64,000 nt of DNA from Streptomyces xinghaiensis S187. GTDB taxonomy: Bacteria; Actinomycetota; Actinomycetes; Streptomycetales; Streptomycetaceae. The first letter of the stretch is position 1. Every line of letters begins with the position of its first letter. Made by a program: the position numbers and the translations under genes. The notes under the pieces are model-generated. The model did not search any database. It saw nothing but the letters and a program-made list of their open reading frames with translations, and had not been told where the DNA came from. Positions 7,286 to 15,845 of this stretch are shown here, one piece after another. The stretch spans positions 868,001 through 932,000 of the forward strand of contig NZ_CP023202.1 in assembly GCF_000220705.2 (NCBI RefSeq), written 5' to 3'.

Positions 7286-7953
7286 GACAGGACGGTGTGC
7301 TCTCGCCGCATGTGGTCGTCAACAGCCTGGAGCAGCTGGCGCAGTGCCTCCGGGGACACCCAGCCGATGACAGCGGACAGGCTGTCCTCCATCGCTCGCT
7401 TTCCCGGGAAGAGCACGAGAGCGGACTGGGCCTCGGCCGCGAGAGGGGCCAGGAACTCGCCGCAGTAGGGGTGCTCGGAATCGATCGCGGCCTGAATGGA
7501 GTCATGAAGAGTCGCGTCTTCCCCGTCGTACACCCAGTTGGCCCCGAAGCCGGAAAGCCGGGGGAATCCGACCTCGACTTCCCAGCGGGCCAGGGGAAGC
7601 TCGTCGTAGTCGTCCTGCGGGTCCTGTTCCAGGGCCCGAAGCTTCCCCGCCAGGGAGTGCAGGTACGTGCCGGGCTCCGTTCCCCCGCCGGCTCGTTCCA
7701 GCTGCCGGCGGAACTCCTGCGGCAGCGCTTCCATGCCGTCGGCGCGGAGACCGGCGACGTGGTCGAACAGCGCGGCCACCGTGGCGATCGGACACACCCA
7801 GTCCGTCACGCCGGTCACCCGCGTGATCCGGACGAAACGCCGCAGCTCCTCGTCGAGGGACAGCGTCTCCCCGGAGTCCCGCACCGCGGCGGCGATATCC
7901 AGCACCCTCCTCACCGGACCGTCGATGAAGAGACGTGTGGTGTGCGAGACCAC
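7282..7953 (-). CDS. Hypothetical protein upstream of the toxin stub
   Basis: A protein of about 223 residues with no signal peptide, membrane segment or recognised domain. It contains long acidic helices (RRFVRITRVTGVTDWVCPIA, EFRRQLERAGGG) and a C-terminal AVIGWVSPEALRQLLQAVDD. Its stop overlaps the toxin start (ATGA), so the two proteins are made together. The longer frame begins at 7983 inside the 90-bp repeat without a ribosome site; GTG 7953 has GAGG about 10 bases upstream and is preferred. Function unknown; it could be a chaperone or adaptor for the toxin, but nothing in it shows this. Confidence 0.55.
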   Translation of the reverse strand: MVSHTTRLFIDGPVRRVLDIAAAVRDSGETLSLDEELRRFVRITRVTGVTDWVCPIATVAALFDHVAGLRADGMEALPQEFRRQLERAGGGTEPGTYLHSLAGKLRALEQDPQDDYDELPLARWEVEVGFPRLSGFGANWVYDGEDATLHDSIQAAIDSEHPYCGEFLAPLAAEAQSALVLFPGKRAMEDSLSAVIGWVSPEALRQLLQAVDDHMRREHTVLS

Positions 7954-7978
7954 GCTGTCACCGTCCTCGTTGCCAACA

Positions 7979-8068
7979 GACACGAACCACGAACAAACCT
8001 ACGAGAGGCCCCCTCGACGGACGGCTCAACAACTGGCGTGAACTACTCCGGGTCACTCCAGGCTCGCC
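7979..8068 (-). repeat. Dispersed 90-bp repeat, copy B
   Basis: This is the partner of 1711-1800, in the same orientation. It again starts in the Ser-Leu-Glu-stop codons of a minus-strand gene (8053-8703) and extends to just before the start of the next one. The two host genes are otherwise unrelated, so the shared tail is a property of the repeat. Confidence 0.7.
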
Positions 8069-8703
8069 ACTACCGTCGCGGCCGCGGTGAAGGACGCGGC
8101 GGGGATGGGATAGGGGTGGCCGAGGTCGTAGGCGCGGCACAGGCGGTTGCGGTGGGTGACGCCGCCGACGAGCGCCTCCAGGTGGACCGCGTGGGCCAGG
8201 CCGGCGAGGCCGGTGTCGTCGAGCTGGAGGCGCCAGCGGTTGGCGTCGCGGTCGAAGTGGGCCTCCGTCAGCGCCTCCCACAGGGTCTCGGCCGGTGCCG
8301 GGGCGCCGGTCAGGTCGGGGACGAGATGGGCGTAGCGGCGCAGCAGCAGCATCTCGGCGGGCTGGAGGGCGATCTCCCGCCAGGCGGGGTCGGCTGCCTT
8401 GGCCGCCCAGGCCGGGGAGGGCGGGGCGGTGTGGGTGCGGGCGTGTCGCCAGGCCAGGGCGTCCAGGCCGTCGGGGCCGATGCGAGCGGCCCGCGCGCCG
8501 GCCGGGCGAGGGGCGCCCGGGGTGAGGGCTTCTTCGGCCGGCGCGGTGGTGGCCAGCCCGGCCCACTCCAGGGCCCGTACCGCATGGCCGTCCACCACGC
8601 CGTCCACCGGGACCCAGCACTGACGTACCGTCTCGGCGGCCCACTCCGCCTCCGCGAGGCGCTCCAAGACCTCCCACTGCTTATCGCTGATCTTGCCGAG
8701 CAT
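8053..8703 (-). CDS. Hypothetical protein
   Basis: A 216-residue soluble protein beginning MLGKISDKQWEVLERLAEAE. The middle is Ala/Pro-rich with PAWREIALQPAEMLLLRRYA and a second half LWEALTEAHFDRDANRWRLQ, then GLAHAVHLEALVGGVTHRNR. Its layout, two helical halves around a proline-rich linker, recalls streptomycete-specific DUF proteins, but I cannot name the family. The last three residues come from repeat copy B. Upstream lies a gap of almost 500 bases that contains no gene I can support, so it is probably transcribed alone. Confidence 0.5.
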   Translation of the reverse strand: MLGKISDKQWEVLERLAEAEWAAETVRQCWVPVDGVVDGHAVRALEWAGLATTAPAEEALTPGAPRPAGARAARIGPDGLDALAWRHARTHTAPPSPAWAAKAADPAWREIALQPAEMLLLRRYAHLVPDLTGAPAPAETLWEALTEAHFDRDANRWRLQLDDTGLAGLAHAVHLEALVGGVTHRNRLCRAYDLGHPYPIPAASFTAAATVVASLE

Positions 8704-9022
8704 CTACCGTGCCCCTTCCCACACTGGGTCCGGCGACCCGTGCCGCCGGGCAGTGCCGGGATCCTGCCGTATCGGCTACCGTCCCGGCAGGGCTTTCGCC
8801 CGTACACCACGCGTACAGTTCCCGACTGTCCGCGGCCGGGTTCGGCTGTGTTCGGTGGCAGTTGTGGGCGGTCCCGTCAGCCTTGGTGTGGCCATGAGTC
8901 GAACGGGCCGGTGGATACGACGCGGCTCCCGTTCCGTGTCTATCCGGGGTTCCTGAGCTGGATCAGCAGTTCGCTGCCTGCGTCGCTGCCGTCGCCACGA
9001 TCGGCCGCGGCAGGTCCGGTCG

Positions 9023-9074
9023 TTGAACCGCTCCGGGACAATCCGGAGCCTCCACCGATCCCGGAGCGGTTCAA
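9023..9074. repeat. Perfect 16-bp inverted repeat, 20-base loop
   Basis: TTGAACCGCTCCGGGA at 9023-9038 is repeated exactly in inverse at 9059-9074. It lies in a gap (8704-9191) where I find no gene. There is no T-run. It could be a terminator for either side, an operator-like site or the end of a lost mobile element. Confidence 0.6.
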
Positions 9075-9191
9075 ACTGCCCCACTTCGAGGCAGTCTGCC
9101 GATACCATCCCGTTCCGGTGGCTGGGGGACTCCATTCATGGTGGTGTGTCAGCCTCATGGCGCTCCACCGCAGAAGAGGAACGAATACCCT

Positions 9192-9345
9192 GTGAGCATC
9201 GCTCGCTCAGACGGGCGGGTACAGCCTGCCCGCGCCGGTGACCCGAAGCGGGTCGGCCCCTACCGGATCACCGGCCGTCTCGGCTCGGGCGGCATGGGCA
9301 CCGTCCACGCCGGTCTCGACCCTGCCGGCCTCCGCGTGGCCCCGT
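9192..9345 (+). pseudogene. Serine/threonine kinase N-terminal stub
   Basis: From GTG 9192 the frame encodes DPKRVGPYRITGRLGSGGMG and then TVHAGLDPAGLRVA, the glycine-rich ATP-binding loop of an actinobacterial Pkn-type kinase. The expected invariant-lysine strand (V-A-V-K) never arrives: homology stops at RVA and the rest is low-quality sequence in all three frames. Catalytic loop, activation segment and any sensor domain are missing. It is the leftover of a truncated kinase gene, probably cut by the rearrangements that also left the att-like site 450 bases downstream. Confidence 0.6.
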
Positions 9346-9688
9346 CTGCGGCCGAACGCCATGAGGCATTGGCCGCCCCCGACCCGGGTCACCAGCGCGA
9401 GTCCAGCGCCCCGTCTCCCTCCTGGCCTGCGCAGATCCCGGGACCGGGGCGTCGGCGAGGAGCACGGTGGTCCCTGTTGTATGGGGAGCGGCGCCGGTGC
9501 TCCCAGTCGGGAAGAGGCCGGTGAACGGACAAGGGGTTCTTTGGCCGGTCGCCGGCCGGATCGGCCCGGCACGGGTGGTTGACCGCGGGGGTGAGGGGTT
9601 GACGGCGGCGTGCAGCGGCGCGGTACGGCCGGCTACGTCTACCGGATCGGGTGACGGACGAAACGGGCGTGGTTGACACCTCTGCGAG

Positions 9689-9776
9689 GTGGGAGCGCGA
9701 GGGCTCCCAGAGGGCTCCCCGTCGCTCCCACCCCGGGAATGGCAAAGGCCGTTCCCACTACTCACGGAAACGGCCT
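9689..9776. terminator. Two adjacent hairpins before the tRNA-like fragment
   Basis: GTGGGAGCG (9689-9697) pairs perfectly with CGCTCCCAC (9723-9731). Close by, AGGCCGTT pairs with AACGGCCT across 9746-9776. They are candidates for a bidirectional terminator or for sites next to an integration junction. No gene is visible in 9346-9793. Confidence 0.4.
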
Positions 9777-9793
9777 ATGACCTGCGAAAACGC

Positions 9794-9838
9794 TGGTCGG
9801 GACGACAGGATTTGAACCTGCGACCCCTTGACCCCCAG
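9794..9838 (-). other. 3' half of a tRNA-Pro gene (probable att site)
   Basis: Read on the minus strand, this stretch gives an anticodon loop CTGGGGG (anticodon GGG), the 3' anticodon strand TCAAG, a T-arm GCAGG-TTCAAAT-CCTGT and the acceptor strand ending CCCGACCA. The 5' half of the tRNA (D-arm and 5' acceptor) is not present: the sequence diverges right at the anticodon loop. A 3' tRNA end without its 5' half is the usual attL/attR footprint of an integrase-borne element. No intact copy lies in this window. Confidence 0.75.
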
Positions 9839-10055
9839 CACGGCGCCATGGCCCCGCAGCAAAGCCCTGAACAGCCGTAGAGCGCCGTAGGGCTACCCCT
9901 GAGAGCTGGCCGCGCTGCTGAACCGACTCCCGCGCGGTGTACTGCGCCGGGCACGGCTGCTGGTGCGCCCGGACACTGTGCTGTCGCTGGCACCGTGACC
10001 TGGTCTCGCGCCGCCACGCAGCCCGTTCCCGGCCAAGCGTGCGGGTCGGCCGCGT

Positions 10056-10400
10056 ATGGTGCGCTCGATCCGCGTTCTCGTGCTGCGTCTGGCGCGGGAG
10101 AATCCCGGCTGGGGCTACCGGCGGGTCCACGGCGAGCTGCTGGTTGTGGGCGTGCAGGTGGCCGCCTCCACGGTGTGGGAGATCCTGAAGGAGGCGGGGA
10201 TCGAGGTCGTACTCAGCGGGGTCCGGATGCCGCGGATGAACGCGCTCATGGAACGGTGGGTGCAGACGTGCCGACGCGAACTGCTGGACCCACCGGCCCC
10301 ACCAAGGCATCGCAGAGAACTTCCACCGGGACAAAAGATCGACGCGACTGTGGACTCGCCGACCTCTTCCGCCGCAACGCCCACTCCGCGGCGGCAACAC
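10056..10400 (+). pseudogene. Decayed IS3-type (rve) transposase
   Basis: The frame starting at 10056 reads VLRLARENPGWGYRRVHGEL and AASTVWEILKEAGI, the usual start of an rve-type integrase, then jumps to RMPRMNALMERWVQTCRREL, which belongs more than 100 residues later. The end of the domain continues in another frame as HRPHQGIAENF (about 10299). The catalytic core has been deleted and the rest frameshifted. It is a dead insertion-sequence copy beside the att-like site. Confidence 0.75.
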
Positions 10401-10603
10401 ACGACCAAAGCCTATCTCGGACCCGGGCCAGACGCATACCGGCTGACACCGGCACACAACGACATACGATTCGCGGCAGCTCTGAACTGGGCGCTGACCA
10501 GGGACTTGGCACATGATGGAGGCGGAGGAAGAACCGGCGGGTGTGTTCAGGAGCCGCAGCCGGATGCCCCGGAGACCCCCGAGATGATGGAGGCAAGGCG
10601 GCG

Positions 10604-13087
10604 ATGACGGTCCCGAAGGAGCCCATGCCCGGCGGGTCTGGGCGAATGTTCAACGTGGCACAGATGGCCCTCGCGGTCCTGGACGGACAGGGAGTGGTCA
10701 CCAGCTGGACCGTCGCAGCGGAAGGCCTGGTCGGCTACCGGGATGACGAAATCTTGAACCGGCCCGCCGCGGCGTTGTTGGACCGGCCCGAGGAACGGGC
10801 GGCCGCCGCCTCCGTAGCAGAGCAGTGCCGCGCGCAGGACGGCTGGGACGGCGTCGTTCCCGTGCGGCACCGCGACGGACGGACTCTGACGCTGAGGGTG
10901 CGGGTCTTTCCCTTGGTGGATCCGGCCGGGAGCGGCCGGTGGGCAGTGCTGGCCTGGAATGAGCGGCAGACGCCGGGCCCGGGGCTGGACCAGAAGATGC
11001 TCGAGGCGCTACTCGCGCACTCGCCGATCGCCGTGGCGGTACTGGATACGGACCTGCGCCACGTCTGGGTCAACGACATGCTGACGTACGGTGGTGAGTG
11101 GCCTCGCGAACGACGGCTGGGCCGGCGACTGACGGAGATGATACCGAGCGAGGAATCCAAAAGAACCGAGGCGCAGTATCGGCGGGTGCTGGAGACCGGG
11201 GTTGCGTTGCTCAACCGCGAAAGCCTCATGCCCAATCCGACGGACCCGACCCGGCGGCGCGCGTGGTGGGAAAACATCCTCCCGCTCCAGGACTCGGCCG
11301 GCCGGGTGCTGGGCGTGTGGTTCATGGCCCTGGACGTCACCGAGCAATGGCGGGCCCGGGAACGCCTGGCTCTGCTGGCCGAGGCCAGCGAGCGCGTCGG
11401 CAGCACACTCGACGTCGAACGGACCGCGCAGGAACTCGCCGATGTCGCGGTGCCGCGCTTCGCCGATGTTGTCGCCATCGATCTGCTGGAGCCCGTCCTG
11501 CGCGGTGAGGAACCTCCTCCCGGGCCGGCCGGCAGCAGTGACGCCCTGCGCCGCGCCGGGCAGCAGTCGGTCCACAGGAGGGGGCCCGAGACGACCGGGG
11601 AGGTCGGCGAGCTGCTCCGCCTCCTGCCTACCGCGCCCAAGGAACGCTGCCTGGGCGACGGCTTGGCCGTGGTGGAATCACTCGCGGACCCCTCCGCCAG
11701 CGCCTGGCTCGCCGAGGACCCGGCGCGGGCGGCCGAGATCCGCGCATCCGGGATCCACTCGTTTCTGGTCGCGCCGGTGCGCGCGCGGGGGGTCTGCCTG
11801 GGCGTGGCGACCTTCGCGCGGTCCGAGTGCCCGGATGCGTTCGACCGGGGCGACGCGAGCCTGGCCGAGGAACTCCTGGCCCAGGCCGGAGTGTCCCTGG
11901 ACAACGCCCGCCGCTTCACCCGGGAGCACCGGGCGGCCCTGGTGCTGCAGCACAGTCTGCTTCCGCACAGCCTGGCCGGTGGGACCGTTCTGGAGGTGGC
12001 CTCGCGCTACCTGCCGGCCCACGCCCCGCACGCGGTGGGCGGTGACTGGTTCGACGTGATCCCTCTCTCCGGCGCCCGGGTCGCTCTGGTCGTCGGAGAC
12101 GTGGTCGGGCACGGGATGCACGCCGCCGTCACCATGGGCCGCCTGCGCACGGCCGTGCGCACGCTGGCCGATCTGGATCTGCCCCCGGATGAGCTGCTGG
12201 CCCACCTGGACGATCTCGTCATCAGCCTGGTGGAGCAGGAGGAAGGCCACGAGGCAACCGCGGACAGACCGCCGGACATCGCCGCCTCGGCACTGGGGAC
12301 CACCTGCCTGTACGCGGCCTACGATCCGGTCACCCGACGGTGCACGCTGGCACGCGCCGGTCACCCCCCGCCCGCGCTCGTCGGGACCGACGGCACGGTC
12401 ACCTTCCCCGACCTGCCAGCCGGACCTCCGCTGGGCCTGGGGTTTTTGCCCTTCGAGGCCGCTGAGCTGGAGCTGCCCGACGGCGCTCTGCTCGCCCTCT
12501 ACACCGACGGCCTCCTCGGGGTCCATGCGGACGTTGACGTCGGGCTGACCAGGCTCACCGAAGCCCTCTCCCGCCCCGCCGCGCACCTGGAGGCCGTCTG
12601 CGAGAACGTGGTCGGCTCCCTGCCAACTGGTCCACCGTCCGACGACGCCGCCCTGCTCCTGGCCCGCACCCACGGCCTGGACGCGGACCAGGTCGCCACC
12701 TGGCCACTGACCTCGGACCCGGCCATCGTCGCCGAAGCCCGCGACCTCGCCTCCCGCCAACTCACCGACTGGGACCTGGAAGAGCTGCAGTTGACCACGG
12801 AACTGATCGTCAGCGAATTGGTCACCAACGCCATCCGCCACGGCAGCGAGCCCGTCCACCTGCGGCTGATCAGGCAGAATGTGCTGATCTGCGAGGTCTC
12901 CGACGGCAGCAGCACCTCACCCCGCCTGCGGCACGCCCGCACCACCGACGAGGGCGGCCGCGGGCTGTTCCTCATTGCGCAGTTCGCCCGGCGCTGGGGC
13001 ACCCGATACACCACCACTGGAAAGATCATCTGGGCCGAGCAGGGCATTCCAGTCCTCGCAACGAGCCCAGTTCCCCAACGCGCGTAG
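10604..13087 (+). CDS. PAS-PAS-GAF-PP2C (SpoIIE) phosphatase with C-terminal anti-sigma ATPase domain
   Basis: An 827-residue signalling protein. A PAS domain (about 15-130, MALAVLDGQGVVTSWTVAAE) and a second PAS (about 145-260, IAVAVLDTDLRHVWVNDML) are followed by a GAF domain (270-450), a SpoIIE/PP2C phosphatase (about 465-690, with VGGDWFDVI, GDVVGHGMHAA and ALYTDGLLGVHAD) and an HATPase_c kinase-like domain (710-815, ELIVSELVTNAIRHGSEPV). Such proteins dephosphorylate an anti-anti-sigma factor and can also act as anti-sigma kinases in streptomycete stress and development circuits; no partner is encoded nearby. ATG 10604 has GGAGG upstream. It is the only intact gene in a 4-kb stretch of relics. 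Confidence 0.9.
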   Translation: MTVPKEPMPGGSGRMFNVAQMALAVLDGQGVVTSWTVAAEGLVGYRDDEILNRPAAALLDRPEERAAAASVAEQCRAQDGWDGVVPVRHRDGRTLTLRVRVFPLVDPAGSGRWAVLAWNERQTPGPGLDQKMLEALLAHSPIAVAVLDTDLRHVWVNDMLTYGGEWPRERRLGRRLTEMIPSEESKRTEAQYRRVLETGVALLNRESLMPNPTDPTRRRAWWENILPLQDSAGRVLGVWFMALDVTEQWRARERLALLAEASERVGSTLDVERTAQELADVAVPRFADVVAIDLLEPVLRGEEPPPGPAGSSDALRRAGQQSVHRRGPETTGEVGELLRLLPTAPKERCLGDGLAVVESLADPSASAWLAEDPARAAEIRASGIHSFLVAPVRARGVCLGVATFARSECPDAFDRGDASLAEELLAQAGVSLDNARRFTREHRAALVLQHSLLPHSLAGGTVLEVASRYLPAHAPHAVGGDWFDVIPLSGARVALVVGDVVGHGMHAAVTMGRLRTAVRTLADLDLPPDELLAHLDDLVISLVEQEEGHEATADRPPDIAASALGTTCLYAAYDPVTRRCTLARAGHPPPALVGTDGTVTFPDLPAGPPLGLGFLPFEAAELELPDGALLALYTDGLLGVHADVDVGLTRLTEALSRPAAHLEAVCENVVGSLPTGPPSDDAALLLARTHGLDADQVATWPLTSDPAIVAEARDLASRQLTDWDLEELQLTTELIVSELVTNAIRHGSEPVHLRLIRQNVLICEVSDGSSTSPRLRHARTTDEGGRGLFLIAQFARRWGTRYTTTGKIIWAEQGIPVLATSPVPQRA

Positions 13088-13116
13088 CTCCTGTCTGCCG
13101 AGTGGGTACGAGTAGA

Positions 13117-13300
13117 TCACCGCGAGGCTTGCGAATGCGTGCGCTGTACTGTGCGCGTGTGGTCGGCGATCGACCGGCCCACCAGGCGGCGCGAGAAGCA
13201 GTCGATCACCGTCGCCCGATACCGGAACTCACCATCCCCGCAGGCAAGTACGTGATGTCCCCGACATACTTGGTGTTCGGCGCGCACCACCGCCAGCTCC
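13117..13300 (-). pseudogene. IS3-type transposase remnant
   Basis: The minus strand carries PNTKYVGDITYLPAG in one frame and, immediately after a frameshift, DGEFRYRATVIDCFSRRLVG then RSIADHTRT in another. Together these form the catalytic-core segment of IS3-family OrfB (the first Asp lies in GDITY). The rest of the element is missing. Nothing else in 13088-13549 can be supported as a gene. Confidence 0.75.
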
Positions 13301-13549
13301 CGGGGCAAGGCCTCGTTCTCGGCCTGATGCTCCTCGGCCCGTCGGCGGGGAATCAACCGTGTTCTTCTCCGTGCTCGTGCTCGCCGTGCTGCCCCCGCCG
13401 TGGCGGGCCCGCTCTTCCAGGAGTCGAGGTCGCCTCCGCGGCCTTCACCCATGAGCTGGGCGAGGGCGGTAACGAGCCAGGACGGGGCCGCCATCTCCGG
13501 GCGTCATGCGAGGAGTTCGCGCATACAACCCGCATGGTGCCAGTGACGG

Positions 13550-14362
13550 TCACCAAGTCGGCAGTCCGAAAGTACGGAAGTCGGCGACGTGTTCGCGGTA
13601 TCGCCCGTACCCGATGGCGAGGGTGCTCTCGCCGTAGGTGGCAGTTGTCTCGCCGTTCTGCACGAGGATGTACAGGGGGTCGGCGCGGTCAACCGCCCAC
13701 TCGACGCGGGCTGCCCCGCGACGCACGTACTGCGAGTCGTTGAACGACCACGGGATCTGGACGAGGCGGCTGATGTCGAAGCCCTCGCCCTCGGCGCTCG
13801 GGATCAGCTTCAACGTCAGGTGGTTGTCGAACCAGCCCGGAGCGGGGCGCGAGGCGACAGCAGCGGGGGCGAGGGTCACCGTGGAAGTGAGAAGCTGCAC
13901 GCCGCGCCCAGTCGTGAACCCCGCTTCCAGCGTTCGGTCATCCTCAACAAGGCGCACCTCACGCGCCTGTTTCTTCGGCAGCCCGAACAGTTCGCGACCG
14001 AGGATGCCGTGGTTCAGCCCTTCGACGAAGGTGACGACCGCGTAAGCGGAATCAACACCGGAGTGAATGCACCGAACCGAGACTCCGCCCTGCGTGTAGG
14101 CGGGGCGGTTCTCGATGACCCCGCCTGGTCCCGTGAACTCCGCCCCCATGAACTCCGCGACCCAGACCGCAGCCTCCAGTTCGTTACCGGGCTCGATTGG
14201 CTCGGGTAGGAGTGCTCTGAGCACCCGGGCATCGGTGGGGTAGGTGATGGTCAGCCACCGCACTCTCACCCGCTCCGTGCCTGCGACGAAAAGCGGTGCG
14301 TAAGCAGGCATGGCAGTGGCGCGTGGAGCCGACGGCAGGGACGCAGGGACCGGTTCGGTCAT
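13550..14362 (-). CDS. Acetoacetate-decarboxylase-family protein
   Basis: A 270-residue member of the ADC superfamily: TERVRVRWLTITYPTDARVL, the PEPIEPGNELEAAVWVAEFM block, GILGRELFGLPKKQAREVRL with the lysine-bearing loop typical of the fold, and a C-terminal strand set ending GYGRYREHVADFRTFGLPTW. ADC proper decarboxylates acetoacetate through a Schiff-base lysine; many relatives are hydratases, aldolases or decarboxylases of keto acids. ATG 14362 is preceded by GGGGAGA. It is the last gene of the catabolic operon, 13 bases after the amidase, and probably acts on an intermediate of the same pathway. Confidence 0.78.
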   Translation of the reverse strand: MTEPVPASLPSAPRATAMPAYAPLFVAGTERVRVRWLTITYPTDARVLRALLPEPIEPGNELEAAVWVAEFMGAEFTGPGGVIENRPAYTQGGVSVRCIHSGVDSAYAVVTFVEGLNHGILGRELFGLPKKQAREVRLVEDDRTLEAGFTTGRGVQLLTSTVTLAPAAVASRPAPGWFDNHLTLKLIPSAEGEGFDISRLVQIPWSFNDSQYVRRGAARVEWAVDRADPLYILVQNGETTATYGESTLAIGYGRYREHVADFRTFGLPTW

Positions 14363-14375
14363 CTCATATCTCCCC

Positions 14376-15845
14376 TCAGCGTTCGACGTGACAGCCGGCC
14401 TGCTGGTCGGCACCGGCGAGCCGCTGTGCGAACCGGAGCAGTTCCTCATCGGCGTTGTGCCGGCCGACGAGCATCGCCCCGACCGGCAATCCTGTGGAAA
14501 CAGCGACCGGCACCGACAAAGCCGGGTGGCCGGTGACATTGAAGGGACCGGTGTTGCCGAGCACCCCCCAGCCGCGGGTCGTGCGCTCGACATCGCTCAG
14601 ACCCTCACCAACCGGGAGCGCTTCACATGGTGCCGTCGGGAGCACGAGGAAATCCGCCCCCTCCAGCGCCGCGTCAACGGCCGCGATCAACCTCGTACGC
14701 GCGGCCAAGCCGCGGCCATACGCACGGCCGGGCTCTCTGCGCTGAAGTTCCTCCGCTGCGGCGAGCGCGAATCTGAACGAGGGCGACAGGTGGTGGATGT
14801 GATCGGCTACTCCCCGGCTCAAATGCTGCTGAAGTTCCTCCCAGTAGAAGGCGGGGCCGGTCCATGGAGCAGACGTCCCGCGCAGCGTGGCCAACGCGCC
14901 CTCGATGAACAGAGCTGCGGGCACGGGCCCGTGATCGGCCGGGTCGAAGCTGGTCGGCTCGACGATGACGCCGCCGTCCGACCATGTCCGGAGCGCCCGC
15001 TCCAACAGCGCCCGCGTTCGGTCTTCGGCGTGCAGCAACGAAGCGGTCACCACACGTACCGTCACGGGTCCGGATGCGGCCGGAAGCGGACGGCCCCATG
15101 GGGCCTGACGCCCGTCGAGCCCATCGGGACCGTCGAGAACCGACAGGACACGCCCCATCAGCTCGGGGGACCGGGCGAGGATCCCGATGTGGTCCAGCCG
15201 GGCTTCCATGCCTACGACACCCGTGTAGGGGATCCGCCCGAAAGTGGGCTTCAGTCCATAGACCCCGGTCCAGGCCGCAGGCAATCGCACGGATCCGCCC
15301 TGGTCGGTGCCGATCGCGACATCGATCCCGTCGAGAAAGAGGGAAGCCGCCGCACCTCCTGACGACCCTCCGGCCAGGACCGCAGGATCGTGGGGATTCC
15401 TCACAGGTCCGTAGTAGCTGGTGTCGCCGGCGCCTGAAAACGCGAGGTCGTCCATATTGGTGACCGCCCGGATGCTCGCGCCGGCCTCGAGAAGTCTGCG
15501 TGTGACGGTGGCGTCCCCCGAGGGAATGAACCCCTGAAGCGCGGCAGAGCCTGCCGTCAGCGGGATACCGCCGATGGCTACGGAGTCCTTCAAGGACACC
15601 CCGATGCCCGCGAGCGCACCCGAATCGGCATCGGCACTCACGTCCACCCAGCGAACGACGGCGTTGTACGGATCTTTCTGTGGAGCAGCCTCCGCGCGAA
15701 CACGCGTGACCGTCCGGGGAAGCAGGGGAGCCGGAGGCAGCGCTGCCGCCGCCTCGCAGAGCTCTTCGACAAACGCGCCGTCGCCGTCTCTGCTGTGCCG
15801 CTCGGCACAGGGCAGCGATGGCTCCCGGCTATCTCGGCTCATCAT
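14376..15845 (-). CDS. Amidase-signature hydrolase
   Basis: A 489-residue amidase-signature enzyme. The catalytic triad can be placed: Lys in GIGVSLKDSVAIGGIPLT (about residue 88), a cis-Ser and the nucleophile Ser in VLAGGSSGGAAASLF (about 155-170), followed by DQGGSVRLPAAWTGVYGLKP. The family hydrolyses linear or cyclic amides such as allophanate, malonamate or aryl amides; the pocket does not reveal which. Its start overlaps the end of the SnoaL-like gene, so it belongs to the same transcript as the importer. It fits a pathway that takes up an amide-bearing compound and releases ammonia from it. Confidence 0.85.
   Translation of the reverse strand: MMSRDSREPSLPCAERHSRDGDGAFVEELCEAAAALPPAPLLPRTVTRVRAEAAPQKDPYNAVVRWVDVSADADSGALAGIGVSLKDSVAIGGIPLTAGSAALQGFIPSGDATVTRRLLEAGASIRAVTNMDDLAFSGAGDTSYYGPVRNPHDPAVLAGGSSGGAAASLFLDGIDVAIGTDQGGSVRLPAAWTGVYGLKPTFGRIPYTGVVGMEARLDHIGILARSPELMGRVLSVLDGPDGLDGRQAPWGRPLPAASGPVTVRVVTASLLHAEDRTRALLERALRTWSDGGVIVEPTSFDPADHGPVPAALFIEGALATLRGTSAPWTGPAFYWEELQQHLSRGVADHIHHLSPSFRFALAAAEELQRREPGRAYGRGLAARTRLIAAVDAALEGADFLVLPTAPCEALPVGEGLSDVERTTRGWGVLGNTGPFNVTGHPALSVPVAVSTGLPVGAMLVGRHNADEELLRFAQRLAGADQQAGCHVER

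Noticed and set aside
8776..9135. Open frames on both strands in the 8704-9191 gap
   Set aside because: They contradict each other, lack ribosome sites and run through the long inverted repeat.
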